A DNA stretch of 64,000 nt from Tethya wilhelma (Eukaryota > Porifera > Demospongiae > Tethyida > Tethyidae), in NCBI GenBank assembly GCA_964030475.1, contig CAXIPT010000003.1, positions 5,323,635 to 5,387,634 of the forward strand, given 5' to 3'. This document shows, piece by piece, positions 10,308 to 21,109 of this stretch. The translations under genes and the position numbers were made by a program. How positions within the stretch are numbered: position 1 is the first letter of the stretch; each line of letters begins with the position of its first letter. The notes under the pieces were generated by a model, which saw nothing but the letters and a program-made list of their open reading frames with translations, was not told the DNA's origin and did not search any database.

Positions 10308-11264
10308 TTATGAAATGAATATTTTTTCTGAGTGTTGAATCCTACGGTTGCATACTGGGCACTTTCGAAGAGATTGTTTACATTTGCTACAAAGACAGAA
10401 GTGATTGCACGGCTTCAATACAAACTCTCTTTTGGCGTCTAAGCAAATGACACAGATACTCTTGTCTCTTTCTTCAGAGAGTTCTTTAGACAGTTCTCTC
10501 CTTAGCTGCTCACCTCTCTCTATCTCTTGCATAAACATGTTCATAGTTTCACCATCCAGTGTGTTGGTTTCAACTCTTTCCCTTTCAGCTGTAGATTTTC
10601 CAACTCTATCTCTTTCACCTGTGACTGTCAATCTTCTAACCGGATGTCTTTCGGTTGTGAAAGGTGGTGTAGAAATCACAGATGTCCTAATTCTGTTGAG
10701 CTCCTCTGAGTGATCACTTCTCCGTCTTCTTGTCTCATTGGCCACATATCTTCTTGGCTGCTGCTCAGTAGCTTGCATTCGATGGGAATGTGGTGTAGTA
10801 CTGTGATGTAACGTAATCTGATGGAGCACATTAATCAGTCTTTTGTGATACTTGATAAGCAGTAGCAATATTAGTACTATGACAACTGTCATTGTCAGGA
10901 CCAAAATAGAAATTGTGTCATTCAAAACCCTATTGCTGATGGATACCTCTGATAGTATGTACTTCACAGTCCACTGTGCAATGGCAATGATTGCAGAACT
11001 TAAACAGCTGCCAGTGATCACAAGCATGTGATAAACACACTCTCCAATAATGAAGAGTACACGAATTATTACATAGGATATCCAATAGCCAACAGACAGC
11101 AGTGCATCAACAGGTAGCAAAAGCACAACAAACTCCACTGCTTCACACATGATCATCACAATGGAGACAACAGAGTTCCACACAGTCAATAGAGTCCAGG
11201 TTACACTTTCTACAAGCAACATGGTTGTAGTGAGACCCATGTTTATGAGTTCCAGGACTTCCAT
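10308..11264 (-). CDS. Membrane-anchored RING-finger E3 ligase, gene 3 of cluster
   Basis: Single-exon ORF of 318 residues. The N-terminus MEVLELINMGL aligns with MELINMCL of gene 2. It has several hydrophobic segments (WTLLTVWNSVVSIVMIM, YWISYVIIRVLFII), then a shared membrane segment, polar linker and a C-terminal RING ending HSEKIFIS. It lacks the roughly 85-residue basic loop of gene 2. DNA of the RING half differs from gene 2 at only a few sites in about 270 bp, whereas the membrane half is clearly diverged. Predicted role: membrane-bound ubiquitin ligase. Confidence 0.82.
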   Translation of the reverse strand: MEVLELINMGLTTTMLLVESVTWTLLTVWNSVVSIVMIMCEAVEFVVLLLPVDALLSVGYWISYVIIRVLFIIGECVYHMLVITGSCLSSAIIAIAQWTVKYILSEVSISNRVLNDTISILVLTMTVVIVLILLLLIKYHKRLINVLHQITLHHSTTPHSHRMQATEQQPRRYVANETRRRRSDHSEELNRIRTSVISTPPFTTERHPVRRLTVTGERDRVGKSTAERERVETNTLDGETMNMFMQEIERGEQLRRELSKELSEERDKSICVICLDAKREFVLKPCNHFCLCSKCKQSLRKCPVCNRRIQHSEKIFIS

Positions 11265-11539
11265 CCCACCAGCTTGTCAACCATATATTGTCAACTAGCC
11301 CGGCTGGCCAAATATCATCTAGTATAGGTACGGTATATTATAAATCAATCAATCTTCACTTTCATTGTCACCTAGGCTACCTATAAAGATTTAGTGTCTG
11401 TCGACGTTGGACGGCTGACGTATGGAATAAAAACTGCTGACTAAGCAGATATTTGGACACGCCTATACACTTACTATGTACACACTACACAAACTGCACA
11501 ACACCATAGAAACTTTAGCCTATAAATTAAAATTAACTT

Positions 11540-12283
11540 TCATGTGGAATAGATTCTCTCGTGATCTTCAATGTTTGCCTTACACACTGGACACTCCACA
11601 AGTCTTTGAATACAGTCCATGCACACACAGAAATGTCGACAAGGTCTGATGACAATTGCCTTGGGATTTACCAAGCAAACAACACAGGTATTCTCATCAC
11701 CTCGATCATCCACTTCCTCTTGCTGAGGCAGAGGGACATTGTTTGATGAACTGATCCAACAATACACACCGTAAATTAAACATCCTATCATGACTAAAAT
11801 AGTGAGCTGAGAAGTGGGGTCTGATACAAATGGCACAGCCATGAGGTTCACTAGTGGAGGAAGGAATATTAGCGTAAGCTGTCCTGCAATGATGCAACAT
11901 GTTGTTATTGTTACATAGTATATTTCAGGACGTCTTCTTGAATCAAGTTCAAATCTTTTTATGTCTCTCACTATTCCCTTTGGCAGAAGTCTCATGGCAA
12001 ACACGGCCCCTATGGAGAACACAGTTGCTGGGTAGATCCAACTGAATAGGAATCTTGCAATGATTTCAACAAAATAGAATATGAATGAGAGCAACTGTAC
12101 AAGGTAGTTGATTTGTACACAGATGAAAGTGACTACTGAGATCCCAATGAGGAATACAGTGACTGGATATATATTAGAGAGTCGATCGAGTTCATGGTAG
12201 AGCTTTTTCCCTTGAAGTAGACCAAAGTTGAGGCTGTTAACAATAGATCTCCAAAATCTTTGAAGACCATCATCCATTTTCAT
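11540..12283 (-). CDS. Membrane-anchored RING-finger E3 ligase, gene 4 of cluster
   Basis: Single-exon ORF, 247 residues from the ATG at 12283. The frame is open up to 12385, but that part overlaps the FPGS promoter and looks non-coding (Pro/Ala-rich, GC box). Hydrophobic segments lie near residues 33-75, 82-100 and 125-180. The C-terminal RING has CVVCLVNP, CRHFCVC and CPVC and ends DHERIYST. It is the most divergent member and is the apparent source of the decayed copy at 9959-10110. It lies head-to-head with FPGS, 120 bp between ATGs. Confidence 0.8.
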   Translation of the reverse strand: MKMDDGLQRFWRSIVNSLNFGLLQGKKLYHELDRLSNIYPVTVFLIGISVVTFICVQINYLVQLLSFIFYFVEIIARFLFSWIYPATVFSIGAVFAMRLLPKGIVRDIKRFELDSRRRPEIYYVTITTCCIIAGQLTLIFLPPLVNLMAVPFVSDPTSQLTILVMIGCLIYGVYCWISSSNNVPLPQQEEVDDRGDENTCVVCLVNPKAIVIRPCRHFCVCMDCIQRLVECPVCKANIEDHERIYST

Positions 12284-12403
12284 TACATTTTGTGGGCGTA
12301 GACTACTTTCAGGAGGCGGGCCCGGGGCGGGAAAGTTCGTAATACATAGCGCATGCGCAATAGAAGCACACACGTGGTATACCATACATGCAGTGGCAAA
12401 ATT
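12284..12403. promoter_or_regulatory. Divergent promoter, RING gene 4 / FPGS
   Basis: The 120 bp between opposing ATGs holds a GC-rich patch (GGCGGGCCCGGGGCGGG at 12315-12331, Sp1-like) and GTGGGCGTAG at 12292-12301. The latter is a one-mismatch reverse complement of the CCACGCCCAC box seen at other promoters here. Confidence 0.5.
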
Positions 12404-13052
12404 ATGACGTCGTTTTCAATTTATAGCTTCAAGAAGAACAGCTACAGCCTGCTGCTGAGGTTTCTGAGAAGAATGACAACGAGTTCATTGGATACAGACT
12501 ATGAGGTTTGTGAAAAACATATCTACTTACACGATGAGCATGTTTCTATTTGAAAACCATCTTTGTTTACACAAATAAATTTGTATACAATTTGAACCAT
12601 GAAATCAAAGTTTATTGTTTGTACAGCGTGCTGTGACAACTTTGAATGGACTACAAACAAATGCTTCAGTTATTGAGCAGGCCAGATTGAGAGGCAGTCG
12701 TAGGCCTCTTGAACTGGAGAGGATGCATCTGTATCTTCAAAGAGTAGGATTGAAGGTGATTGACAGGAAATAATTCTACAAAATTGTTTGAAGGCATGTT
12801 GTTTTTTGTACAGGTTGAGGACCTCGATAAATTGAATGCGATCCACATTGCTGGTACTAAAGGAAAGGTATGTTACTATGTGAGTGTGGGGTTATGTGTA
12901 TCTTTTGTTTGTTTGCTTGTTATTCAGGGCTCTGTGTGTGCCATGTGTGAAAGTATACTGAGATCTCATGGACTGAAGACTGGATTCTATTCGTAAGTTC
13001 TTTGTCTTTGTAGGCCTATTCTACTTCTAATATTCATGCTCAAATTTGTCAT

Positions 13053-13095
<43 letters not shown>

Positions 13096-13096
13096 N

Positions 13097-13175
<79 letters not shown>

Positions 13176-15610
13176 CAGTTCACCTCATCTCTTGGAGGTG
13201 AGGGAGAGGATCAGATTGAACGGAAAACCTCTTACAAAATCTCAGTTTGTCTCTTATTTCTGGGAGTGCTACAACCAGCTTGATTCTACTAAGGTATTTG
13301 ATTGTGTACTTAATTGATGGGATATTTGGTTTGACCACACAGAGTCATCACCCGATTTTGAAAATGAATGAAATTGTGTATAACATTATATGCACATGTG
13401 TAAAAATAGCAATCTTTCAGTGCATGTTAAACAAAACAACAACACTATGAACTGTATATTATAAAATCTTCATTCTTGTGATAATCAATAGAGTCAATAT
13501 GAAGATGATATGCCAGCCTACTTCCGTTTTCTGACTCTCATGGCTTTTCATGTCTTCCTCAGAGAGAAGGTGCTGATTCACTCTTGATTGTACTCACTAC
13601 AGTATGTTTTATTGTAACACTCTTGGTAATCATTGGATTACAGGTTGATGTTGCTGTAGTGGAGGTTGGTATGGGAGGGGCAAATGATTCTACCAACGTG
13701 ATTAGGTTAGCATAAATTAATGCATGTGTGTATAAAATAGTTACCATTATTTTTAGTGCATGTGTAGGGCTGAATCGCCGAATGTAAAATCATCAATAAT
13801 GCTAATTCCTAAATACTCTAAAATTTATGCACTTCGTTCTTATTATTTTATTTTAAAATACATGTATAATATTGTTTGGTCATTTGAAGAATAATTTGCC
13901 ATTTTGCTAAATTTACCCACTGTACAATATGGATTACGATGTGCGTATTACTTTTTAGAAACCCAATAGTGTGTGGTGTTACATCACTTGGTTTAGACCA
14001 CATGAGTAGCTTGGGTGATACACTAGAGAAGATAGCCTGGCACAAAGGAGGTATCTGTAAGCCTGGTCACCCCTGTTTCATCCTCCCTCAGCCAGAAGGA
14101 CCGATGAAGGTGTTGGCAGAAAGAGCAACTGAATTAAAGGTGTGTACTGTGTGTCCATTATTGATATGTCCATCAGTTTTTTCTGATAATCATAATGTGT
14201 AGGCATCAAGTATTGAAGTTGTCCCTCCTCTTTCAGACTATTCCACAGATATGCCAGGTAAAATGTCTACGGAATTCACAGAATCTTTAAACTTTTTAAA
14301 AAATTTTTTTCAGTGCTTGGTCTCTCTGGAAACTACCAGTTGTCCAATGCTTCTCTTGCCATTCAACTGTGTAAGTCATGGCTACAGAAAAGGGGGCAAT
14401 GGAAAGGTATTATAATAAATATTGTAGTTCCTTCTAGAATATAATTTTGAATCTTTAACAACTTCTTTCCTCAATAGGAAAGTGTACCAATGGTCTGGAG
14501 GGGAAGGCTATTTATGGTGTAAGAGTTGCAGAACATTTTGAACTAACCAAAGAGTTTAATGATGGTATGCATTGTCACTATTGACAACCATTTTCAATAT
14601 CTACCTACCATAATAAGTTTCATGTACAAGTAGGTTTGCGATTGTGCAAATGGCCTGGACGTAGTCAAACAGTGCAGCGAAGTGGTGTAACTTTCTTTCT
14701 TGATGGAGGCCACACACCTCAGAGTATGGAGGTAAAATGAGAGCAATTTTTTTTAAAGTTTTGTCTGTTGATTACAGTATTGTTAATAGGCATGTGCAGA
14801 CTGGTTCAACAAAGCTGCTAGTGAAGAAGCAAAACACATGAGGTGAGTATTTTCAGTGACTGCATGTGCTACTAGTCTAGTCTTTCATTATTATTTAAAA
14901 ACCTATTACTTTCTGAAATACAGTGGTGGAGGTATAGCTAGGGTCCTTCTCTTCAATACTACACGTAAACGAGATGCTGAAGTGTTCTTGAAACCTCTTG
15001 TGGTAAAGTCTTACCAGCTCTAATGCCTGCATGTATAGTATTATCTAGGTGTGTTTGAGATGTATCGTATCTTTCTGATTTTTCAAGAGCTGTGGGTTTC
15101 ATTATGCTGCTTTTGCTCCTAATATCACAAGCACATCGGGCATGAATTCTCCAGGTATGTATTGTACTATGTAGCTCACGTATATGCCTTATGGTGAATG
15201 TGTTTATACATATCCATCTGGGATCAGATCAGACAAATCTCATGGTCACAACAAGTGACCAGACGAAACGATGTGAAATCAACCACAGTGCGTGGCTCAA
15301 ACTTCATGATACCCAGTCCACGGAAGGAACTGACATTGTGGAAAGAGGTCACAAGCAGGATCATTCAATTTCTAGTTGGAATTGGTCGGAGAGGGCTGTT
15401 ACTTTCAACTGTCTAAGTCAGGCTTTGAGTTGGTGTGCTGCTGGTAGGGGTTTGTCTCCCTCCCCCTCCCCCCCACAGGTGTCATCGTCACCCGAGCCCT
15501 CTCCCCCTGAGCTGACTAAAATGAACCATATTCAAGTTTTAGTTACAGGCAGTTTACATTTAGTTGGTGCAGCAATGAGTGTGTTAGGCTGTACTGTAGA
15601 GGATTTATGA
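12404..15610 (+). CDS. FPGS: Folylpolyglutamate synthase
   Basis: FPGS adds glutamates to folates, retaining them in cytosol and mitochondria. Sixteen exons: 12404-12505, 12627-12755, 12814-12867, 12928-12992, 13179-13293, 13492-13569, 13644-13705, 13959-14139, 14203-14257, 14314-14406, 14478-14564, 14634-14731, 14790-14842, 14924-15002, 15088-15154, 15228-15610. These total 1701 nt and close exactly to 566 residues. The ATP loop HIAGTKGKGS spans the exon 3/4 junction. VDVAVVEVGMGG, GVTSLGLDHMSSLG and FLDGGHTPQSM are Mur-ligase family signatures. The C-terminus has VLVTGSLHLVGAAM. The first exon has two in-frame ATGs, at 12404 and 12473. The segment between is Ser/Arg/Lys-rich without acids, like a mitochondrial presequence, so dual targeting by alternative starts, as in mammals, is plausible. 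Intron 4 holds a long CA repeat with one N. Confidence 0.93.
13057..13172. repeat. (CA)n microsatellite in FPGS intron 4
   Basis: About 116 bp of almost pure CA, with an ambiguous base at 13096, running directly into the exon 5 acceptor. True length is probably uncertain. Confidence 0.9.
13769..13932. mobile_element. MITE-like element, same family, copy in FPGS intron 7
   Basis: The right end AAATTTACCCACTGTACAATA is clear. The left end is eroded (starting near GCTGAATCGCCGAATG). The interior is diverged; this seems the oldest copy. Confidence 0.6.
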
Positions 15611-15782
15611 TCATAACTTCCTGCACATTGTGACTTCCTACAGTTATTACCGTTTATTTATTAATTTTCTGTGGTTGATTATTGCATTCCAAAACAATTT
15701 GCATGCCGCAGGTTCACTCGCATGGAAAGTTCAGGAAATCTAATTTTTTTTCCTTTAGCTACTGAGGTTTAGTTTGAGAGAG

Positions 15783-17082
15783 ATGCAAGGGCTGGCCACT
15801 AAAGCGGCAACTTCGGCCGTAAAATCCAGTGTAAAGAAAGAACTCAAGGCGAATCTTCCAAAGGCTCCCCAGCAACAGCGAGGAGGCAGACTAAGAAGTG
15901 AGCAGACTGTTTAGGTTTCCAATGGGATTTAGTCAAAATAAACCTAATGAAGTTTCTAGTCGGAGGAAAATAGACGTTGAGAAAGGATCTTAATTCTGTT
16001 TTGTAAAAAAACCTGTTTACTTGTTTTCATGATGTGGTTTATTTGGTATCTCTTCAGCTGGTGACAGCTTTGGAGACAAAGCTCAAGGGTGTTGTAACAA
16101 GTGCTGTGAGACCTTTTGTCGGACTTCAGCATGGACACAAGTCATATGTTGGAGTGAGTTTTTACTATAGTTTAGATACATAGATTAGTGCGACCGCCTT
16201 TGTTGAACCTTCCCAAATCTTTAATTTTCAACTGTGGTTGTTTGTTATCAGTTGATATTTCCTCTGTTTTACTTTCTTTTTTACGTATAGCAATGATAGC
16301 CCTCACACTCACCACTGTCATTGTTTGGCTGGGAGGTGCATTCTTAGGTGAGTAGTTTGTGATAATTTGTCACGTGTTATTGTGTTAGCATTGTACACCT
16401 TATATGACCTTATCGGTCACAATGGTAGTTTCTATGTGAGAACGTAGCTTATCCATTGACACACATACAAACATCTGACACATTACAGTTGGACCTGCCA
16501 AGAACAATAGTGGTAAAAGTGTGTGTGGAGTGGCACTGAATATACCACTCTTCAACAAAGACGCTTATGTCTGGTATCTTTCGGTGAGTATAAGATGTCA
16601 CCTGTACTATAAGCTATACTTGATGTGACACACTGAGGATATGTACAGCACACATTCACACACACACACCACACACACATACACACACACACACACACAC
16701 NCCACAGACTAGTGGCATCATCGTGATAATAATGATCTTTTCCTCGTGCATCTGTTGCTGTTCCTTCTTCTGCGTGTGTGTCAACAACTTTCCCAAAGTC
16801 ATCACCATCCTTGGCATCATCGGATTCATCTTAACGGCCATGGCAATGAGCATCTACGTCGGATGGGTAGCCTTGGGCACTTATTTTGTCATTCGAATTC
16901 ATTCGGCGGACACCGTGTGTCGAAATACCATCATCTACTTAGTCCTGTTGTACGTCTATCTCATCATAGTGCTGATGGTGGGCGTGGTCTTGTTGGTATG
17001 GAAGTGTAACAGTTACACGAAAAAATCTGACTCGGGTACGACCGAGAAGCGATCGAGATCATCGAACAGGAGAGAGTCTTGA
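15783..17082 (+). CDS. Four-pass membrane protein, family uncertain (TMEM272-like topology)
   Basis: Five exons, 15783-15897, 16058-16153, 16291-16347, 16489-16583 and 16708-17082, close to 245 residues. A basic N-terminal tail leads to a Cys cluster (GCCNKCCETFC). Four hydrophobic segments follow: MIALTLTTVIVWLGGAFL; SGIIVIIMIFSSCICCCSFF, with consecutive cysteines; VITILGIIGFILTAMAM; and NTIIYLVLLYVYLIIVLMVGVVLL. The C-tail is basic and Ser-rich. The cysteines at the membrane border could be palmitoylated (inference). Spacing of the helices and the SIYVGW segment recall TMEM272-type proteins, but no diagnostic motif was recognised. Exon 5 follows a CA microsatellite with an N at 16701, eleven bases from the acceptor, so that intron's length is uncertain. 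Confidence 0.7.
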
Positions 17083-17716
17083 TCAGACTGTATCTTTGTA
17101 TGTCTCATCAGTACTGCATTTATGTGTACGTATGTGTCATTGTTTGTCAGATTCCTACTCCTTCACACACAGTTGGCATTTCTCAGAATCACATTAGAAT
17201 TTTGATATGGATTCAGTCAATAGTACCGTATTATATACACCCATACACCGTTGGAATGTACTGTGTGTACTTGATATCCCGGCACTGTTGGCAATTACCA
17301 GGTACAAATTAATGCACTTAGAAACCATCTCCATTTCGTACCAGTAATGTAACAGGATATGTCTAAATTTTATAGCCAATCTATTGCATAATCCTGAAAG
17401 CTACACTTGTGTGTCTATGTTCGACCATTGTGAGTGAGGCTCTTTGACCAATCATCCTTCCTTTCTCATTGTGGTTTTTAGGCATCTAGTGTGACAGCTA
17501 GACATTTAAATCAAGCTAGATCATAATAATATGGGAAGTCACAGAGATCCATACAGAGCTTATAGCATCAAAAATAAGATACAATACTGTGTATTTGGCT
17601 TCACAAAAGCACTACATATAAAGTTAGAACACAACCTGTTATGTATATAATGTTACTTTAAGTAGGCAGTTTGCTTTTTATGTTGTTGTTTCAAGAACCA
17701 TCATTTATAGCTTCTC
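17083..17716. other. Convergent intergenic region
   Basis: About 630 bp of AT-rich sequence between the stops of the membrane-protein gene and xylose isomerase. It presumably holds both 3' UTRs. No further gene or repeat was recognised. Confidence 0.5.
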
Positions 17717-20700
17717 TCACACGTAGTTGTTGAGGAGCATCTCATACCTCTCCTGTTGACCTGTCTTGTGTTCAGGGAACCCCTTCTCTTTGATGTAGTC
17801 CTAGTATTGTAGATGTTTGTAGAAAAGATAATTTGATACACACAACACGGTGGACATTGCTATTATGGCTTTAACAATCGAACTACTAGTTACCTAGTCA
17901 TCTAAGTGAACCTACTGAATAGCTAGAAACTTTCCTGGTAAATTTTACTCCTCAAAAATTTATATACACTGCAGTGTAATTGTGTTTTGTCTCAAGGGCA
18001 ATTATTTTTGGTATTTCCAGTTGAATTAACTTATGCTTATTGTACATACCTCAAGCTCTTCAAGGCTGGTTTGTCCACTATCAATCTTCGCACCAATCCC
18101 TTCATCATAGCTACTGTAACGAGACTTCACGGCAGCTGCAAACTTGTTCTCAGATATCAACTTGGCAGCACTGCGCAGCCCCCTAGCAAAGGTATCCATG
18201 GCACCTAGAGAGGTCAGAGGTCAGAGAGAGAGAGAGAGAGTCATTCACACTGTTATGGTTGACATAGATACAAACTCACATACCAATGTGTGCAATGAAC
18301 ATGTCCACGAGTTCAGTTGACTCACGTCTCACCTTACAGTCAAAGTTGAGACCTCCAGCTGGCATTCCACCTTGCTCAATAACCGCCTGTGTGTGTGTGT
18401 GTGTGTGAATAATTTATATGGATACTCGGTATTTTTGATGTTATTCATTCCCAGAGAGTACCACAACAGACTCATATGGTACACTCTTATCCTCCGACCC
18501 ACTCTAGAATTGTTGCACCAGAGTACTACATAATTTACACAGCAAGTACCTTCATGACGAGAGTGGCATCCTTGACGTTCATTGGGAACTGGTCGGTGTC
18601 CCATCCCAGGTCAGGTGATCCAGTGTTGGAGTCGATGGAGCCCAGCATACCCAGCTTAGAGGCAACGACAACATCATGCTCGTAACCATGGCCGGCCAGA
18701 GTGGTGTGGTTTGGCTCAATGTTCAACTATGTACAGAAATGAATAGCCTTACAACAATAACCATTGTTGTTGTATAGCTACATGCTTATTCCCACTTTGT
18801 AGTAAATTGTCAAGATTAATAATTGCATGTAATGCGTACATAACGTAGCCTCACAAAGCTGTTGATCAGAAGGATAGCGTGCATATGATAGTAGGAGGAG
18901 GGCTAAGCTTGCTAGACGATGTCGTATAATGTATGTGTACTTACTACTCAACAAGAGGTATACTTCAGACTATCCCAAACCTAGCTTCGTTCCCATGGAT
19001 GCTCCCCGCCCACCTAATCCTTGTATTTGTTAGTTTAATTACCTTAAAGTCATCAGCAAGATCGTTCATCTTCAAAAAGCTGATAACAGTTTGTGCGTCT
19101 AGAATGAAATATTGCAGTGCAAAAATACAGTATAACATTATTGCTACCACAGTGTGTACTTGAAAGTGAGTTGCGTACCATAGTCGTATTGATGTTTCAT
19201 TGGCTCCTTTGGCTTGGGTTCGATGAGCAGCTGACCGGTGAAACCAATCTTCTTCTTGTAGGCCACAACCATCTTGAAGAAATTGGCCATGTGGTTCAGC
19301 TCCCTGGCTATATCGGTGTTCAGTAGAGACTGGTATCCCTCACGTCCACCCCAGAAGACTGTGTGCAACAATAATGGAGATGTTTACAACAGTATCACAA
19401 ATAATTATTATCAAAATGATGCCAGCTTATACGAATGTGTGCAATGAATGCCTAGACACACAATACCTAGTAATTATTGTACCACTGTAAACAACATAGG
19501 CCTACATCAAAATAAATTATTGCTTTTGCAACCTTACCGAATCCTGCAGCACCAAGTTTCTTTGCAATCTCGAGGCCTTTCTTCACTTGTGCAGCTGCCA
19601 TTGCAAACACATGTGCATCGGGATTGGTGCTGGCACCACTGGCGTAGACAGGGTTGGAGAAGAGGTTGCAAGTGGCCCAGAGAAGCTTGACACCTGTTTC
19701 CTGCTGGAGCTGCAAAGCCAAGTCCGTCATCTCGTCCAGGTTCTTGTTGGTCGTTTCTAGATCCTCTCCCATTGGTGCAATATCCCTGCATGCAATGGTA
19801 GTATGTGTGTGCATCAATATCATTAGCCATGTGTCAGTGTGTGAAGAATAACACACCACCATTGTAATGTTGGACCAATGGTGGTAAACTTTTTACAAGA
19901 GTGTTATTCTTTGGTTAGAATAACTGGCACGATCATGAGCAAGCATCATAGTAGTATTAAGAATAACTGGTCTGTCATAACAAATTAGTTTTATAAAATC
20001 CTTGATTTTTTTTTTGGTCAAGTTTTGCTGTGGAACATGAGCAAGTGCATCAAATGCTTTGTCTGCAAGAGCGAGACTATATTGTATATAGCTAGTGTAT
20101 ACCACTAGTATCAAATGACATATATGACCATTTGTATGATATTGTACCTGTCGTGGAAGGTCCAATACTTGACTCCAAGCTTCTGGAAGAACTCAAAAGC
20201 AGCTCTCATCCTTCTCTTAGCGTTAGCCAAGGACTCACTTCCATCATCCCAAGGCCTTACCAGTGTTTGAAAGCCAAAGGGATCAGCTCCTGTGGATGTC
20301 CATGCACCGACATAGAATGGATGGATATGAATGAAAATTAAAAAAAAAGCCTTGTCAATATTTATAGTGATTGAGAATGCAAAGCTGAACAATGCATTTA
20401 TTGTGATTCACACAAAAAGTTTACCACAATTAATTAATTATACACGTAGTTCTAAACAGCAAACAAAGGCTTTTCATGAGCTTGCTGAAACTACACATTT
20501 GAATTAAATAAACACGGTATGTCTCCTTGATTAGTTGCCACTCTCACCTGTGCCCCTGAACGTGTGCCAGAAGCAGACAGAGAATCGAAGCCAGTCCTCC
20601 ATAGTGCGTCCCATGACCACCTCCGTGGGGTTGTAGTGCTTGTAGCAGAGGTCATCATCCACACCAGAGGTCGGACGGTACTCAATCTTAGGAATACCTT

Positions 20701-20933
20701 TAGAGAGAAAAAAAAACACCAATAACTACAAACACACATCATATGCACAGCACAATTGGAGCTGGGGGGTGTAACAGTCAAATTTATATGTACATGATGC
20801 ACAAAACAAATTGTTGCGTTGCATGCTTCCGCTTGAACTGACCGGGAAAGAATTCCCTTCCCTTTGGGTAGTAGTAGTCCTCCATTCTCATGCGCTTCTG
20901 TTTAGGAGCAAAGGCCTCTTCTGCTGCGTCCAT
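17717..20933 (-). CDS. xylA: Xylose isomerase
   Basis: The enzyme interconverts D-xylose and D-xylulose (and glucose/fructose). Ten exons: 20843-20933, 20548-20697, 20148-20289, 19538-19785, 19179-19358, 19043-19098, 18550-18726, 18284-18386, 18050-18204, 17717-17800. They total 1386 nt and close exactly to 461 residues, the usual length of class II enzymes. Signatures in order: [31 protein letters not shown]; the catalytic-His segment [40 protein letters not shown]; metal-ligand Glu in [22 protein letters not shown]; and GSIDSNTG with [10 protein letters not shown]. All are intact, so activity is expected. The start at 20933 is the first ATG; the frame extends upstream without one. Ten exons with ordinary splice sites argue against bacterial contamination. 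Xylose isomerase is uncommon in animals. It is head-to-head with signal peptide peptidase. Confidence 0.95.
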
Positions 20934-21109
20934 ATTTAGAAGGTTGAGGGGCTCACAAACAACAGGGGTCACGGTATCAGCCACGCCCACCCACGTGAAA
21001 AAAATTCAGTTGCTGTGCGCTATTTAGAAATAGTCAACCACAGAACAAAGGAAAGGAACCTAAGAAAGAGCGTTTCTGTTTCAGTTCTGTGTTTCTTTTG
21101 AGGAAAATC
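20934..21109. promoter_or_regulatory. Divergent promoter, xylose isomerase / signal peptide peptidase
   Basis: The 176 bp between opposing ATGs contains CCACGCCCAC at 20981-20990, overlapping a CACGTG E-box at 20992-20997. Confidence 0.5.

Noticed and set aside
12284..12385. N-terminal extension of RING gene 4 to the ATG at 12385
   Set aside because: The extension is Pro/Ala-rich from a GC box, overlaps the divergent promoter and has no membrane or RING similarity; the ATG at 12283 suits the family.
13036..13317. Thr-His and Cys-Val repeat ORFs over CA/TG tracts (also near 41320-41820)
   Set aside because: Translations of microsatellites in introns; only the parts overlapping FPGS exon 5 and PREX exon 21 are coding.
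17717..20933. Bacterial contamination as the source of xylose isomerase
   Set aside because: Nine spliceosomal introns with in-frame phases and flanking animal genes rule this out.
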